Origin: VGBK01 sp964354255 | GTDB taxonomy: Bacteria; Actinomycetota; Acidimicrobiia; Spongiisociales; UBA11373 | DNA length: 14,426 bases | Direction of reading: 5' to 3' | Assembly: GCA_964354255.1 (NCBI GenBank) | Contig: CAYGYX010000051.1 | Span: 1 to 14,426, forward strand | Part shown: positions 1 through 7,141 of the stretch, in pieces | Numbering within the stretch: position 1 is the stretch's first letter | Layout: every line of letters begins with the position of its first letter | Notes under the pieces: generated by a model | Told to the model about the DNA's origin: nothing | Seen by the model: only the letters and a program-made list of their open reading frames with translations | Databases searched by the model: none | Made by a program: the position numbers and the translations under genes

Positions 1-258
1 CCCCCCCGTCACAAACCCCGGCGGCGAATCAATAATCCCCATCACCGCCTGCGCCCCCCCCGACTTACCCGACCCCGACTCCCCCACCACCGCCAACGTC
101 TCCCCCTCCCCCAGCACATAAGACAACCCATTCACCGCCCGCACCACCCCCGCATCAATCCGGAACTCCACCCGCAAATCATCCACCACCAACAACGGCG
201 TCCCCACCACCACCGGCCGCCCACCCACCATATCCCGACGGATATTCGTTTCGGTCAT
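1..258 (-). CDS. Oligopeptide/dipeptide ABC transporter ATP-binding protein, DppD/OppD type (5' part only)
   Basis: The first 86 codons of an ABC ATPase that runs off the left edge. It starts at ATG 258, five bases after the stop of the upstream permease gene. After a roughly 20-residue variable N-terminus comes a typical ABC beta-strand segment (LLVVDDLRVEF), then a Walker A motif GESGSGKS at about residues 59-66, followed by AQAVMGIID, as in DppD/OppD. By family knowledge it would hydrolyse ATP on the cytoplasmic face and power the two permeases encoded just upstream; a second ATPase (DppF type) may follow outside the window. Signature, Walker B and the C-terminal oligopeptide extension are not visible. 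Codon use is odd: by my count only 3 of 86 codons end in C, 66 end in G and 16 in T, with TTG, GGG, GTG and GAT favoured, unlike the upstream genes, which use many C-ending codons. Exact substrate is unknown. Confidence 0.9.
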   Translation of the reverse strand, partial: MTETNIRRDMVGGRPVVVGTPLLVVDDLRVEFRIDAGVVRAVNGLSYVLGEGETLAVVGESGSGKSGGAQAVMGIIDSPPGFVTGG

Positions 259-263
259 GGTTT

Positions 264-1211
264 CTACCGGAGCCTCGGGTCGAGGGCATCGCGCAGGGCG
301 TCACCCATCAGGATGAAGCTGAACACCGTGGCCGACAGGAACAGGGCGGGGAACAGCAACAGGTGCGGGGCCTGCAGGATGCGGTTCTGAGCCACGCTGA
401 TCATCAGCCCCCAGGAGATCGCCGGCAGCTGCAAACCCACCCCCAGGAACGACAAGGCCGCCTCCGCCGAGATGATCACCCCCACCGTGATCGTCGCATA
501 CACGATCACCGGAGCGATCGAGTTGGGCAGCACATGCCGGCGGATGATCCGGAAGTTCGACGCCCCCAGCGCCCGCGCCGCGTCGATGTAGTCGGTCTCC
601 TTCACCGACAGCACCGACGAGCGAGCCAGCCGCAGCATCGTCGGCCAACCCAACACGATCAGCACCAGGCTCACCTGCAGCATGCCCCGCTTCCCCAGGA
701 GGCTGAGGATGACGATGCCGCCGAGGATGTAGGGGATGGCAAGCCAGATGTCGGTGATCCGGGCGATCAGCGTGTCCACGAACCCCCCGTAGAACCCCGC
801 AACCGAACCGAGCACCAGGGCCACGGCGGTGGCGACCACGGTCACCAGCACGCCGATGCTGATCGACACCCGCGCCCCGTAGATCGTCTTGGCGTAGTAG
901 TCGCAACCCTGCAAGTCCGTCCCGAACCAGTGCTCGGAGCTGGGCCGCAACAGGGAATCGATCAGGGGGCAGTTGCGCGGGTCGGCATTGGTGAACAGCG
1001 ACGGCCAGACGGCCATGGTGATCAGGAGCACAATGATGAGCGCCGCGATGATGAATATGGGGCGCTTGCGGAGATGGCGCCAGGCATCGGCGTAGAGGCT
1101 CCCCTCCCGGACTACGGCGACCTCGGCCTCGGCTAGATCCGTCTGCACCGCGCGGGTCTCGGCGGCCCGGCCGGCCTCGTCGGCACCCTGGAGGCGCTCG
1201 TCGTCAGCCAT
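264..1211 (-). CDS. Peptide ABC transporter permease, DppC/OppC family
   Basis: A 315-residue inner-membrane permease of the BPD_transp_1 family with an OppC-type N-terminal segment. The cytoplasmic N-terminus is long (about 50 residues, acidic). The first membrane helix is at about 52-70, and an extracytoplasmic part holds the family FGTDLQG motif at 96-102. Further helices follow at about 115-140, 158-173, 178-195, 233-260 and 284-303. The EAA loop that contacts the ATPase is at about 208-232 (DAARALGAS, then RRHVLPNS). Two cysteines, C81 and C103, lie in the periplasm-side region and could pair. The ATG at 1211 was chosen over an upstream ATG at 1247 because it follows a GAGGA Shine-Dalgarno by about six bases and overlaps the end of the preceding permease gene by 8 bp, as expected for translational coupling. 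It should form a heterodimer with the DppB-type permease. Confidence 0.95.
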   Translation of the reverse strand: MADDERLQGADEAGRAAETRAVQTDLAEAEVAVVREGSLYADAWRHLRKRPIFIIAALIIVLLITMAVWPSLFTNADPRNCPLIDSLLRPSSEHWFGTDLQGCDYYAKTIYGARVSISIGVLVTVVATAVALVLGSVAGFYGGFVDTLIARITDIWLAIPYILGGIVILSLLGKRGMLQVSLVLIVLGWPTMLRLARSSVLSVKETDYIDAARALGASNFRIIRRHVLPNSIAPVIVYATITVGVIISAEAALSFLGVGLQLPAISWGLMISVAQNRILQAPHLLLFPALFLSATVFSFILMGDALRDALDPRLR

Positions 1212-2127
1212 AGCGAATCCTCGGGTCGAGCACGGCGTAGAGGACATCCACCAGCAGGTTGGCCACCAAGTAGACGATCACCAGGAAGGTGACGATCCCC
1301 ACCACCACCGTCCCCTCCTGGCTGCGCACCCCTTCGTAGACGGCTCTGCCCAGGCCGGGGATGTTGAAGATGGTCTCGGTGATGATCGCCCCGCCCATCA
1401 GCGCCCCCAGATCGATGGCCAGGTAGGTGACCACCGGGATGAGCGAGTTGCGCAGGGTGTGGATCCCCACCACCCGGCGCCGGGTGAGGCCCTTGGCGGT
1501 GGCGGTGCGCACGTAGTCGGTGCGCAGGTTCTCCACCACGCTGGTGCGGGTCAACCGCGCCACGTAGGCCAGGGACACCGACCCCAGCACCATGGCGGGG
1601 AGCATGTAGCTGTACCAGCCCTGCTGGATCCCCGCCACCGGGAACCACCCCAGTCGCACGCCCATTAACAGCTGGGCGAGGAACCCCAGCACGAAGATGG
1701 GGATGGCGATCACCACCAGCGTCGACACTAAGACCAGGTTGTCCATGAACCCGTTCTTGCGCACCCCGGCCAGGATGCCGGCCCCGATTCCGATCACCAC
1801 CTCGAACCCGAAGGCGAGGATGGCCAGCCGGGCGGTGATGGGGAGCCGCTGGAACATGAGGTCGCGCACCTCGCGGCCGCGGAAGTCCTCTCCGAAGTCC
1901 CCGTGGAACAGATCGTTGATGTAGTAGCCGTACTGCTTCCAGAGGGGCTGATCCAGGTGGTAGCGCTCCTCGAGGGCGGCCCGGACGCTGGCCGGCATCG
2001 AGCGCTCGCCGGACAGGGCGCGGATGGGGTCGCCGGGGATGGCCCACACCAGGACGAAGATCAGGAGCGTCGCGCCGAAGAAGACGGGAATGAACTGCAA
2101 CACCCGGCGAATCAGGTATCGGCCCAA
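1204..2127 (-). CDS. Peptide ABC transporter permease, DppB/OppB family
   Basis: A 307-residue permease of the DppB type. It opens with the usual short basic stretch and first helix (GRYLIRRVL, helix at about 12-30), followed by the IPGDP motif at 30-34. A large extracytoplasmic region (about 35-95) contains the family LDQPLWKQY and GDFG motifs. Helices follow at about 102-122, 130-155, 175-192, 228-252 and 275-298. The EAA motif is at about 205-232 (YVRTATAKGL, then TLRNSLIP), and the IFNIPGLG motif is at 253-260. I place the start at TTG 2127, because a GGAGG lies eight bases upstream and the protein then begins exactly where relatives do. GTG 2142 and ATG 2457 would need no visible ribosome site or an unrelated extension. 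It partners the downstream DppC-type permease. Confidence 0.93.
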   Translation of the reverse strand: MGRYLIRRVLQFIPVFFGATLLIFVLVWAIPGDPIRALSGERSMPASVRAALEERYHLDQPLWKQYGYYINDLFHGDFGEDFRGREVRDLMFQRLPITARLAILAFGFEVVIGIGAGILAGVRKNGFMDNLVLVSTLVVIAIPIFVLGFLAQLLMGVRLGWFPVAGIQQGWYSYMLPAMVLGSVSLAYVARLTRTSVVENLRTDYVRTATAKGLTRRRVVGIHTLRNSLIPVVTYLAIDLGALMGGAIITETIFNIPGLGRAVYEGVRSQEGTVVVGIVTFLVIVYLVANLLVDVLYAVLDPRIRYG

Positions 2128-2170
2128 GCTCCGCGCCTCCACTCGTGCGAAACGGCACTCTAGTCCCCTT

Positions 2171-2279
2171 GGCCGGTCGCAAAGCAAGCCCCACCCCGGC
2201 TGCCGCTCCGACAAAGGAGAGGGGCGGCCGGTGGGCCGCCCCTCTCCGCTCGGGCTTGCTACTGGCGACTCGGTCGGCC
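2171..2279 (-). terminator. Strong hairpin between binding-protein gene and permease genes (attenuating terminator or mRNA stabiliser)
   Basis: The core is a perfect 14-bp GC-rich stem (2216-2229 with 2234-2247) and a four-base loop. On the transcribed minus strand it is followed by only TTTGT, so the U tract is weak. Weaker arms surround it: 2183-2191 with 2252-2260 (9 bp), 2176-2180 with 2265-2269 and 2171-2175 with 2275-2279. The structure begins about 10 bases after the binding-protein stop and ends before the dppB-type ribosome site at 2136-2140. In known ABC importer operons, a partial terminator or 3'-stabilising stem-loop at this place gives more binding protein than permease. I infer the same here; the short U tract favours partial termination or stabilisation over complete stop. 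Confidence 0.7.
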
Positions 2280-2288
2280 GGTCTTCCC

Positions 2289-4019
2289 CTACTCCGCGGG
2301 GTTGAGCGCCTCGTAGCCGGCGATCGTGCTGTAGAAGCTGTTGTTCTGCTGGCCGTTGGCGCCGAGAGCGCCGTAGTTCCAGGCGTCGACGAACGATGCC
2401 GCGGTGACGGGCTCGCCGTTGTGGAAGGTGAACCCGGGGTTCAGCGTGATGGTCCACGTCACGCCGCCGTCGGCAGAGGTCACCGACTCGGCCATGACGT
2501 TGTACATCTCGCCGGTCTCCGCGTCGAAGTTGATCAGCGGGGCGAACAGGGCCCGCAACACCATGACACCTTCCGACTCGTTGGAGGTCGTCGGGGTCAG
2601 GTGCTCGGGCTCGGTGATCTGGTACGACACGGCGCCATCGTCCGATGTGACGTTGCTGAAGCCCAGGTCACCGAAGGAATCGATGAACACGTTGTCGATG
2701 CCTTCGTTCCACACGTACTGCGCCTTGCCGAAGAACATCGGGATCGCGCCCACGTCGTCGCAGAGGATGTCCTCAGCAGCGTTGTAGAACGGGATGCCGT
2801 CCGCCAGGCTGCCGCTCGCCGCGACGGCCGCCGCGCCCTCGTCCAGGGCGGCGTCGAACTCGGGGTTGTTGTAGTACGCGTTGTTCGACCCGACCGGCGG
2901 GATCATCGTCGAGTAGTAGATGGGATGCAGGAAGTTGTAGGGCGAGGGGTAGTCCTGGCCCCAACCGAGACGGAACGGCCCGGTCACTCCGGCCAGGCCC
3001 GTAGACGGGCCTTCCAGCAACTGCAGGTACTGAGCCCACTCGAGGCTGTTGAAGGTCACGATGCCGGGGTCGATGCCCAGGTTCTGGACCCACATGTTCA
3101 CCACAGCCTCCACCCAGTCCTCGTGCCCGCCCCCGACGTTGAACCAGACCGAGAGGCCCTCGGGCTTGGGATCGATGGAATCCCACAGCGCCTTGGCGGC
3201 TTCGGGGTCGTAGGTCCAGTAGTCGCAGACGTAGTCGCGGCTGCCCGCCAGCACCGGCGGGACCACCGAGTAGGCCGGATCCCTGGCGCCCAGGAAGATG
3301 GTTTCGGTGATCAACTGCTTGTCCACTGCCATGCTCAAGGCGCGGCGCACATCGGGCGTCAGGTCAGTCACGTACGCCGGGAAGTAGAAGGTGTTGAGCG
3401 AGGTGGTGAAGGACTCACCCCAGCGATCCGGGAAGTCGGTCTGATAGGTCTCCAGGAAGGCGCTGGGGACGCCGTCGTGGATGTCCAGGTTCCCGGCCAG
3501 CGCCTCGGTGTAGGCCGTCTCGACGGAACCGTAGATCTGGAACGTCAGCGTGTCGATCTGCGCCGGATCGGGCCCCGCGTAGTCCGGGTTCTTCACCGTC
3601 TTGATCTGGACGTCATGCTCCCAGGTCCCGTCCAGCATGAACCGGCCGTTACCGATGGGGGCTTCGTCAAAGGCCGCCGGATCGTCGTAGAACACCGACG
3701 GCAGCGGGAAGTAGGCCACGTAGGCCAACCGGAGCGGGAACTCCGGGTCGGCCTGGGCCAGCTCAACCTCGAACGTCAGGTCGTCGATGATCCGCAGACC
3801 GGACAGGGTGGTAACCGGCCCGGCCTCGGTGGTGGTCGTGGTCTCACCCGCGGCCGTGGTTGTGGTCTCACCCGCGGAAGTGGTAGTTGCCTCAGTCGTC
3901 GTCGTAGCCGGCGCGGCAGTGGTAGTCGTCTCCTCCGCCTCGTCGCCGCATGCCGCGACGACCATGGCGAAGACCACCAGCAGCGCAAACCACGTCAACC
4001 GACGTGGTAGGTGCTTCAA
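2289..4019 (-). CDS. Peptide-binding ABC transporter lipoprotein (SBP_bac_5), apparently circularly permuted
   Basis: A 576-residue secreted lipoprotein. It has a basic n-region, a hydrophobic core at about 9-22 and a lipobox VAAC with the lipidated cysteine at 24, then a Thr/Ala/Glu-rich linker (about 30-66). SBP_bac_5 proteins normally continue with the segment carrying TPTTSNESEG, FAPLINFD, FHNGEPVTA and FVDAWNYGALG. Here that segment is at the C-terminus (about 462-576). The linker is instead followed at residue 70 by TLSGLRIIDD, which is usually the second part of the fold. Then come PLPSVFYDDP, PIGNGRFMLDG, RRALSMAVDK, GWGQDYPSP and the usual C-terminal end (AEDILCDDVGAIPMFF to NVFIDSFGD, about 415-450). 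The reading frame is unbroken and all parts of the fold seem present once. TTG 4019 is chosen because GAGGAGGG lies four bases upstream and it gives a good signal peptide. It should capture peptides outside the membrane for the adjacent permeases. Confidence 0.88.
   Translation of the reverse strand: MKHLPRRLTWFALLVVFAMVVAACGDEAEETTTTAAPATTTTEATTTSAGETTTTAAGETTTTTEAGPVTTLSGLRIIDDLTFEVELAQADPEFPLRLAYVAYFPLPSVFYDDPAAFDEAPIGNGRFMLDGTWEHDVQIKTVKNPDYAGPDPAQIDTLTFQIYGSVETAYTEALAGNLDIHDGVPSAFLETYQTDFPDRWGESFTTSLNTFYFPAYVTDLTPDVRRALSMAVDKQLITETIFLGARDPAYSVVPPVLAGSRDYVCDYWTYDPEAAKALWDSIDPKPEGLSVWFNVGGGHEDWVEAVVNMWVQNLGIDPGIVTFNSLEWAQYLQLLEGPSTGLAGVTGPFRLGWGQDYPSPYNFLHPIYYSTMIPPVGSNNAYYNNPEFDAALDEGAAAVAASGSLADGIPFYNAAEDILCDDVGAIPMFFGKAQYVWNEGIDNVFIDSFGDLGFSNVTSDDGAVSYQITEPEHLTPTTSNESEGVMVLRALFAPLINFDAETGEMYNVMAESVTSADGGVTWTITLNPGFTFHNGEPVTAASFVDAWNYGALGANGQQNNSFYSTIAGYEALNPAE
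3838..3877. repeat. Direct repeat of 16 bp at 24-bp period in the linker of the binding protein
   Basis: An identical 16-base block occurs at 3838-3853 and 3862-3877, offset by exactly 24 bases (eight codons). It encodes two consecutive AGETTTT units in the Thr-rich spacer behind the lipid anchor. In-frame slippage could lengthen or shorten the tether without disturbing the protein. Confidence 0.8.
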
Positions 4020-4169
4020 GTCACCCTCCTCATTCGCTCAGGAGAGGGCACTGCTCGACGGGCCCCTGGTGAGGCTGGCCGAGCACCCGAATAGCCGCCC
4101 GCGGTCTTTGGCGCGCGATGCACCGCAATCCGTCCCGGTCGGCATGCAGGGGATTCAAGTAGCCCTCTT

Positions 4170-4201
4170 GGTTGTGGGGCCGGCGCGAGCGCCGACCAAC
4201 C
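4170..4201 (-). other. Hairpin at the predicted 5' end of the transport-operon leader
   Basis: The inner stem is seven base pairs with a CTCG loop (about 4179-4196, one G-T pair). An outer 5-bp arm (4170-4174 with 4197-4201) is separated from it by an asymmetric bulge. No T run follows in either direction, so it is a poor terminator. It begins where transcription from the candidate promoter at 4207-4235 would start, so it may be a 5' stem-loop that protects the mRNA. Confidence 0.4.
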
Positions 4202-4206
4202 CCCTG

Positions 4207-4235
4207 AGTATGAACGGGACGGGGGCAATTGGCAA
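4207..4235 (-). promoter_or_regulatory. Candidate sigma-70-type promoter for the peptide-transport operon
   Basis: On the minus strand a TTGCCA box (4235-4230, five of six matches to TTGACA) is separated by 17 bases from CATACT (4212-4207, four of six matches to TATAAT). Transcription would start near 4200, leaving a leader of about 180 bases before the TTG start of the binding-protein gene. It is the best-spaced pair I found in the gap; there is no experimental support. Confidence 0.4.
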
Positions 4236-4285
4236 GTCATGTCCCCTACCCGGCGTCACCGCGCCACACGCGCTGAGTAGCCGCC

Positions 4286-4340
4286 CGACCGATCGCCCTC
4301 CGGCCTACGGCCGAGCGGCCTCCGCGCGGCGGGTCGGTCG
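4286..4340 (-). terminator. Inverted repeats directly after gpmA (possible U-less terminator)
   Basis: Starting two bases beyond the gpmA stop, a 7-bp arm (4334-4340) pairs with 4286-4292 and encloses a smaller hairpin (4301-4305 with 4309-4313, loop of three). The region is very GC-rich and has no T run. Hairpins without U tracts are common at gene ends in high-GC actinobacteria, but their terminating effect varies, so the call is tentative. Confidence 0.4.
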
Positions 4341-4341
4341 C

Positions 4342-5094
4342 TCAGGGCTTCCGCTGCGCCTGCTCGGCCACCGCCCGGGCGGCCGCTGCCGCCTTCTCCG
4401 GATCGCCCAGGTAGTAGCGGTTGACGGCGGCCAGGTCACGATCCAGCTCGTACACCAGGGGGATCCCGGTGGGGATGTTGAGAGACGGTATCTCCTGGTC
4501 GGAGATGCCGTCCAGGTGCTTGACCAGGGCCCGCAGGCTGTTGCCGTGGGCGGAGACCAGCACCCGGCGGCCCTCCCGCACCGCCGGCACCAGGAAGTCG
4601 TGCCAGAAGGGGAGCATCCGGGCCACCACGTCGGCCAGGCTCTCGGTGGCGGGGAGCAGGTCGGGCGTGAGATCGCGGTAGCGCGGGTCGTAACGGGGAT
4701 GCCGCGAGTCCTGGGCGTCGAGCGGGGGCGGCGAGACGTCGTACGAGCGGCGCCAGATCTGCACCTGCTTGGCCCCGTGCCGGGCGGCCGTCTCCGCCTT
4801 GTTGAGGCCCTGCAGGGCCCCGTAGTGCCGCTCGTTGAGCCGCCAGTGACGCACCACCGGCAGCCAAAGCCGGTCCATGGCCTCCAGGGTCAGGTCGAGG
4901 GTGAGGATCGCCCGCTTGAGGTAGGAGGTGAAGGTCAGGTCGAAGTCGTAGCCCTCTTTGGTCAGCAGGCGACCCGCCGCCCGCGCCTCCCGCTTCCCGC
5001 GGGCAGAAAGGCCGACGTCGGTCCATCCGGTGAACCGGTTCTCCAGGTTCCACGTGCTCTCTCCGTGGCGCAGCAGCACCAACTTCGTGGGCAT
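4342..5094 (-). CDS. gpmA: 2,3-bisphosphoglycerate-dependent phosphoglycerate mutase
   Basis: A 250-residue cofactor-dependent mutase that interconverts 3- and 2-phosphoglycerate in the cytoplasm. The length is that of the family (about 249). The catalytic RHGES motif places the phospho-accepting histidine at residue 10. The acid/base glutamate is E88 in the motif LNERHYGALQGLNK, the second histidine H183 is in SAHGNSLRAL, and phosphate-binding R61 follows TSYLK. The substrate-lid segment YDVSPPPLD is at 118-126. The Ala-rich C-terminal tail is the mobile part that closes over the active site. The ATG at 5094 matches the family N-terminus (PTKLVLLRHG) and has a GGAGAGGG sequence just upstream. 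It lies 74 bases after tpiA, so it is likely the last gene of the glycolytic run; secG is often found at this place in relatives. Confidence 0.96.
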   Translation of the reverse strand: MPTKLVLLRHGESTWNLENRFTGWTDVGLSARGKREARAAGRLLTKEGYDFDLTFTSYLKRAILTLDLTLEAMDRLWLPVVRHWRLNERHYGALQGLNKAETAARHGAKQVQIWRRSYDVSPPPLDAQDSRHPRYDPRYRDLTPDLLPATESLADVVARMLPFWHDFLVPAVREGRRVLVSAHGNSLRALVKHLDGISDQEIPSLNIPTGIPLVYELDRDLAAVNRYYLGDPEKAAAAARAVAEQAQRKP

Positions 5095-5168
5095 GTCCCT
5101 CTCCGACTCGTGCGCCCAAGACCGTAGCCGCTCCGCACCCGCCGGGCCACCGAACGGTCGCCACCCTC

Positions 5169-5928
<760 letters not shown>

Positions 5929-5939
<11 letters not shown>

Positions 5940-7116
5940 CGGCCCACCTCCGCAGCGCTTCGATGCCCGGCAGCGTGCCCTTTTCGAGCAGTTCCAGCCC
6001 GGCCCCGCCGCCGGTCGAAAGATGCGAGACCGCCGTCTCCAAGCCGAACGACCGGAGGGCAGCCACGCTGTCGCCCCCGCCGGCCACGGTGTACGCCTCG
6101 CTGGCGCCCACCGCGCCGGCCACCCCTCTCGTCCCGGCCGCGAAGGCCGGCCACTCGAACACCCCCATGGGCCCGTTCCAGAACAGGGTGTCGCAGCCGG
6201 CGATGATCGATGAGAAACGGGCAATCGACTCCGGCCCGATGTCCAAGCCCATGGTGCCCCGTGGGATGTCGGTGGCCGGCACCACCCGGTGTGGCGCGTC
6301 GGCCGCGAAGCGGTCGGCGACCACCAGGTCCACCGGCAGGCTCACCCGGCTCCCGTGCTCCGAGTTCAGCACGGAGCGCACCTCGCCCACCATGTCGGCC
6401 TCCAGCCGCGACTCACCCACCTGGTAGCCCTCGGCGGCAAGCAGGGTGAAGCACATCGCCCCGCCGACCAGCATCACGTCCACCTTGGGCAGGAGGGCGC
6501 GGATCACACCCAGCTTGTCGGAGACCTTGGCCCCCCCCAGCAGAACCACGTACGGGCGATCGGGGTCGTGTAGCAAACGCTCGAAGGCATCGATCTCGTC
6601 GGCCAGCAGGCGCCCCGCCGCCGACGGCAGCCGCTCCGCCGCCCCGACGGTCGAGGAATGGGCACGATGGGCCGAGCCGAAGGCGTCCAGGACGAAGAGG
6701 TCGGCCAGGCCGGCCAGGGCGTCGGAGAGAACGGGATCGTTCTTGGTCTCCCCGGGCTCGAAGCGGGTGTTCTCGAGAACGACCACCTCACCGGGACCGG
6801 CGGCGGCCACCGCCGCCCGCGCTCCCTTCCCGGCGACGTCGGGGGCGCAGCGCACCGGGAAGCCGCCCAGCTCCCCCAGGCGGGTGGCCACCGGGGCCAT
6901 GGCGAACTGGGGATCCGGCCCTTTGGGACGGCCCAGGTGGCTGCACACGAGCACCCGGGCGCCGCGGCCCCGCAGCTCCTCGATCGTGCGCAGGCTGGCG
7001 GAGATACGGAAGTCGTCGCCCACCCGGCCTTCCTGCACGGGAACGTTGAGGTCGGCCCGCACCAGCACGGTACGGCCCGCTACCTCCAGATCGTCGATGG
7101 TGCGGAACCCGCTCAC
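5929..7116 (-). CDS. pgk: Phosphoglycerate kinase
   Basis: A 395-residue monomeric kinase that transfers the phosphate of 1,3-bisphosphoglycerate to ADP. The N-lobe has RADLNVP (20-26), the substrate-binding SHLGRPKG (59-66), LENTRFEPGETKND and the DAFGSAHRAHSS motif. The hinge and C-lobe have LLGGAKVSDKLGV, FWNGPMGVFE and the nucleotide-binding GGGDSVAA, and the end shows HLSTGGGAGLELLEG-like sequence (LLEKGTLPG). The GTG at 7116 is preferred to GTG 7140 because GGAGGAG lies just upstream and the protein then begins at the normal family position. It begins 25 bases after the yvcK stop and overlaps tpiA. A neighbouring gap gene, usual in this operon, is not present. Confidence 0.97.
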
Positions 7117-7141
7117 CGTCTCCTCCCAGCCTCGCCCCACC

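Larger units (their letters stand above)
4020..4341. other. Intergenic region between gpmA and the peptide-transport operon
   Basis: A 322-bp stretch without a convincing gene. An open frame of 74 codons on the minus strand (4016-4240) has no recognisable motif and covers the ribosome site of the next gene, so I regard it as chance. The stretch holds GC-rich inverted repeats just after gpmA (4286-4340), a possible minus-strand promoter (4207-4235), a compact hairpin (4170-4201) and the Shine-Dalgarno of the binding-protein gene (GAGGAGGG, 4024-4031). I see no tRNA cloverleaf. Confidence 0.7.

Noticed and set aside
1..120. G-quadruplex-like G runs on the minus strand in the ATPase gene
   Set aside because: Loops between the runs are long, and the runs are explained by the GGG codon preference.
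4016..4240. Minus-strand open frame of 74 codons in the intergenic region
   Set aside because: It has no domain or membrane segment, runs over the ribosome site of the next gene and shows composition expected by chance in GC-rich DNA.
4020..4341. tRNA, small RNA or CRISPR in the largest gap
   Set aside because: There is no cloverleaf with a TTC-type arm, no CCA-like end, and no regularly spaced repeats; only simple hairpins are visible.
2145..5127. Plus-strand open frames of 621 and 446 codons opposite the binding protein and gpmA
   Set aside because: They have no motifs and no ribosome sites, and the minus-strand genes explain the same DNA with strong family matches.
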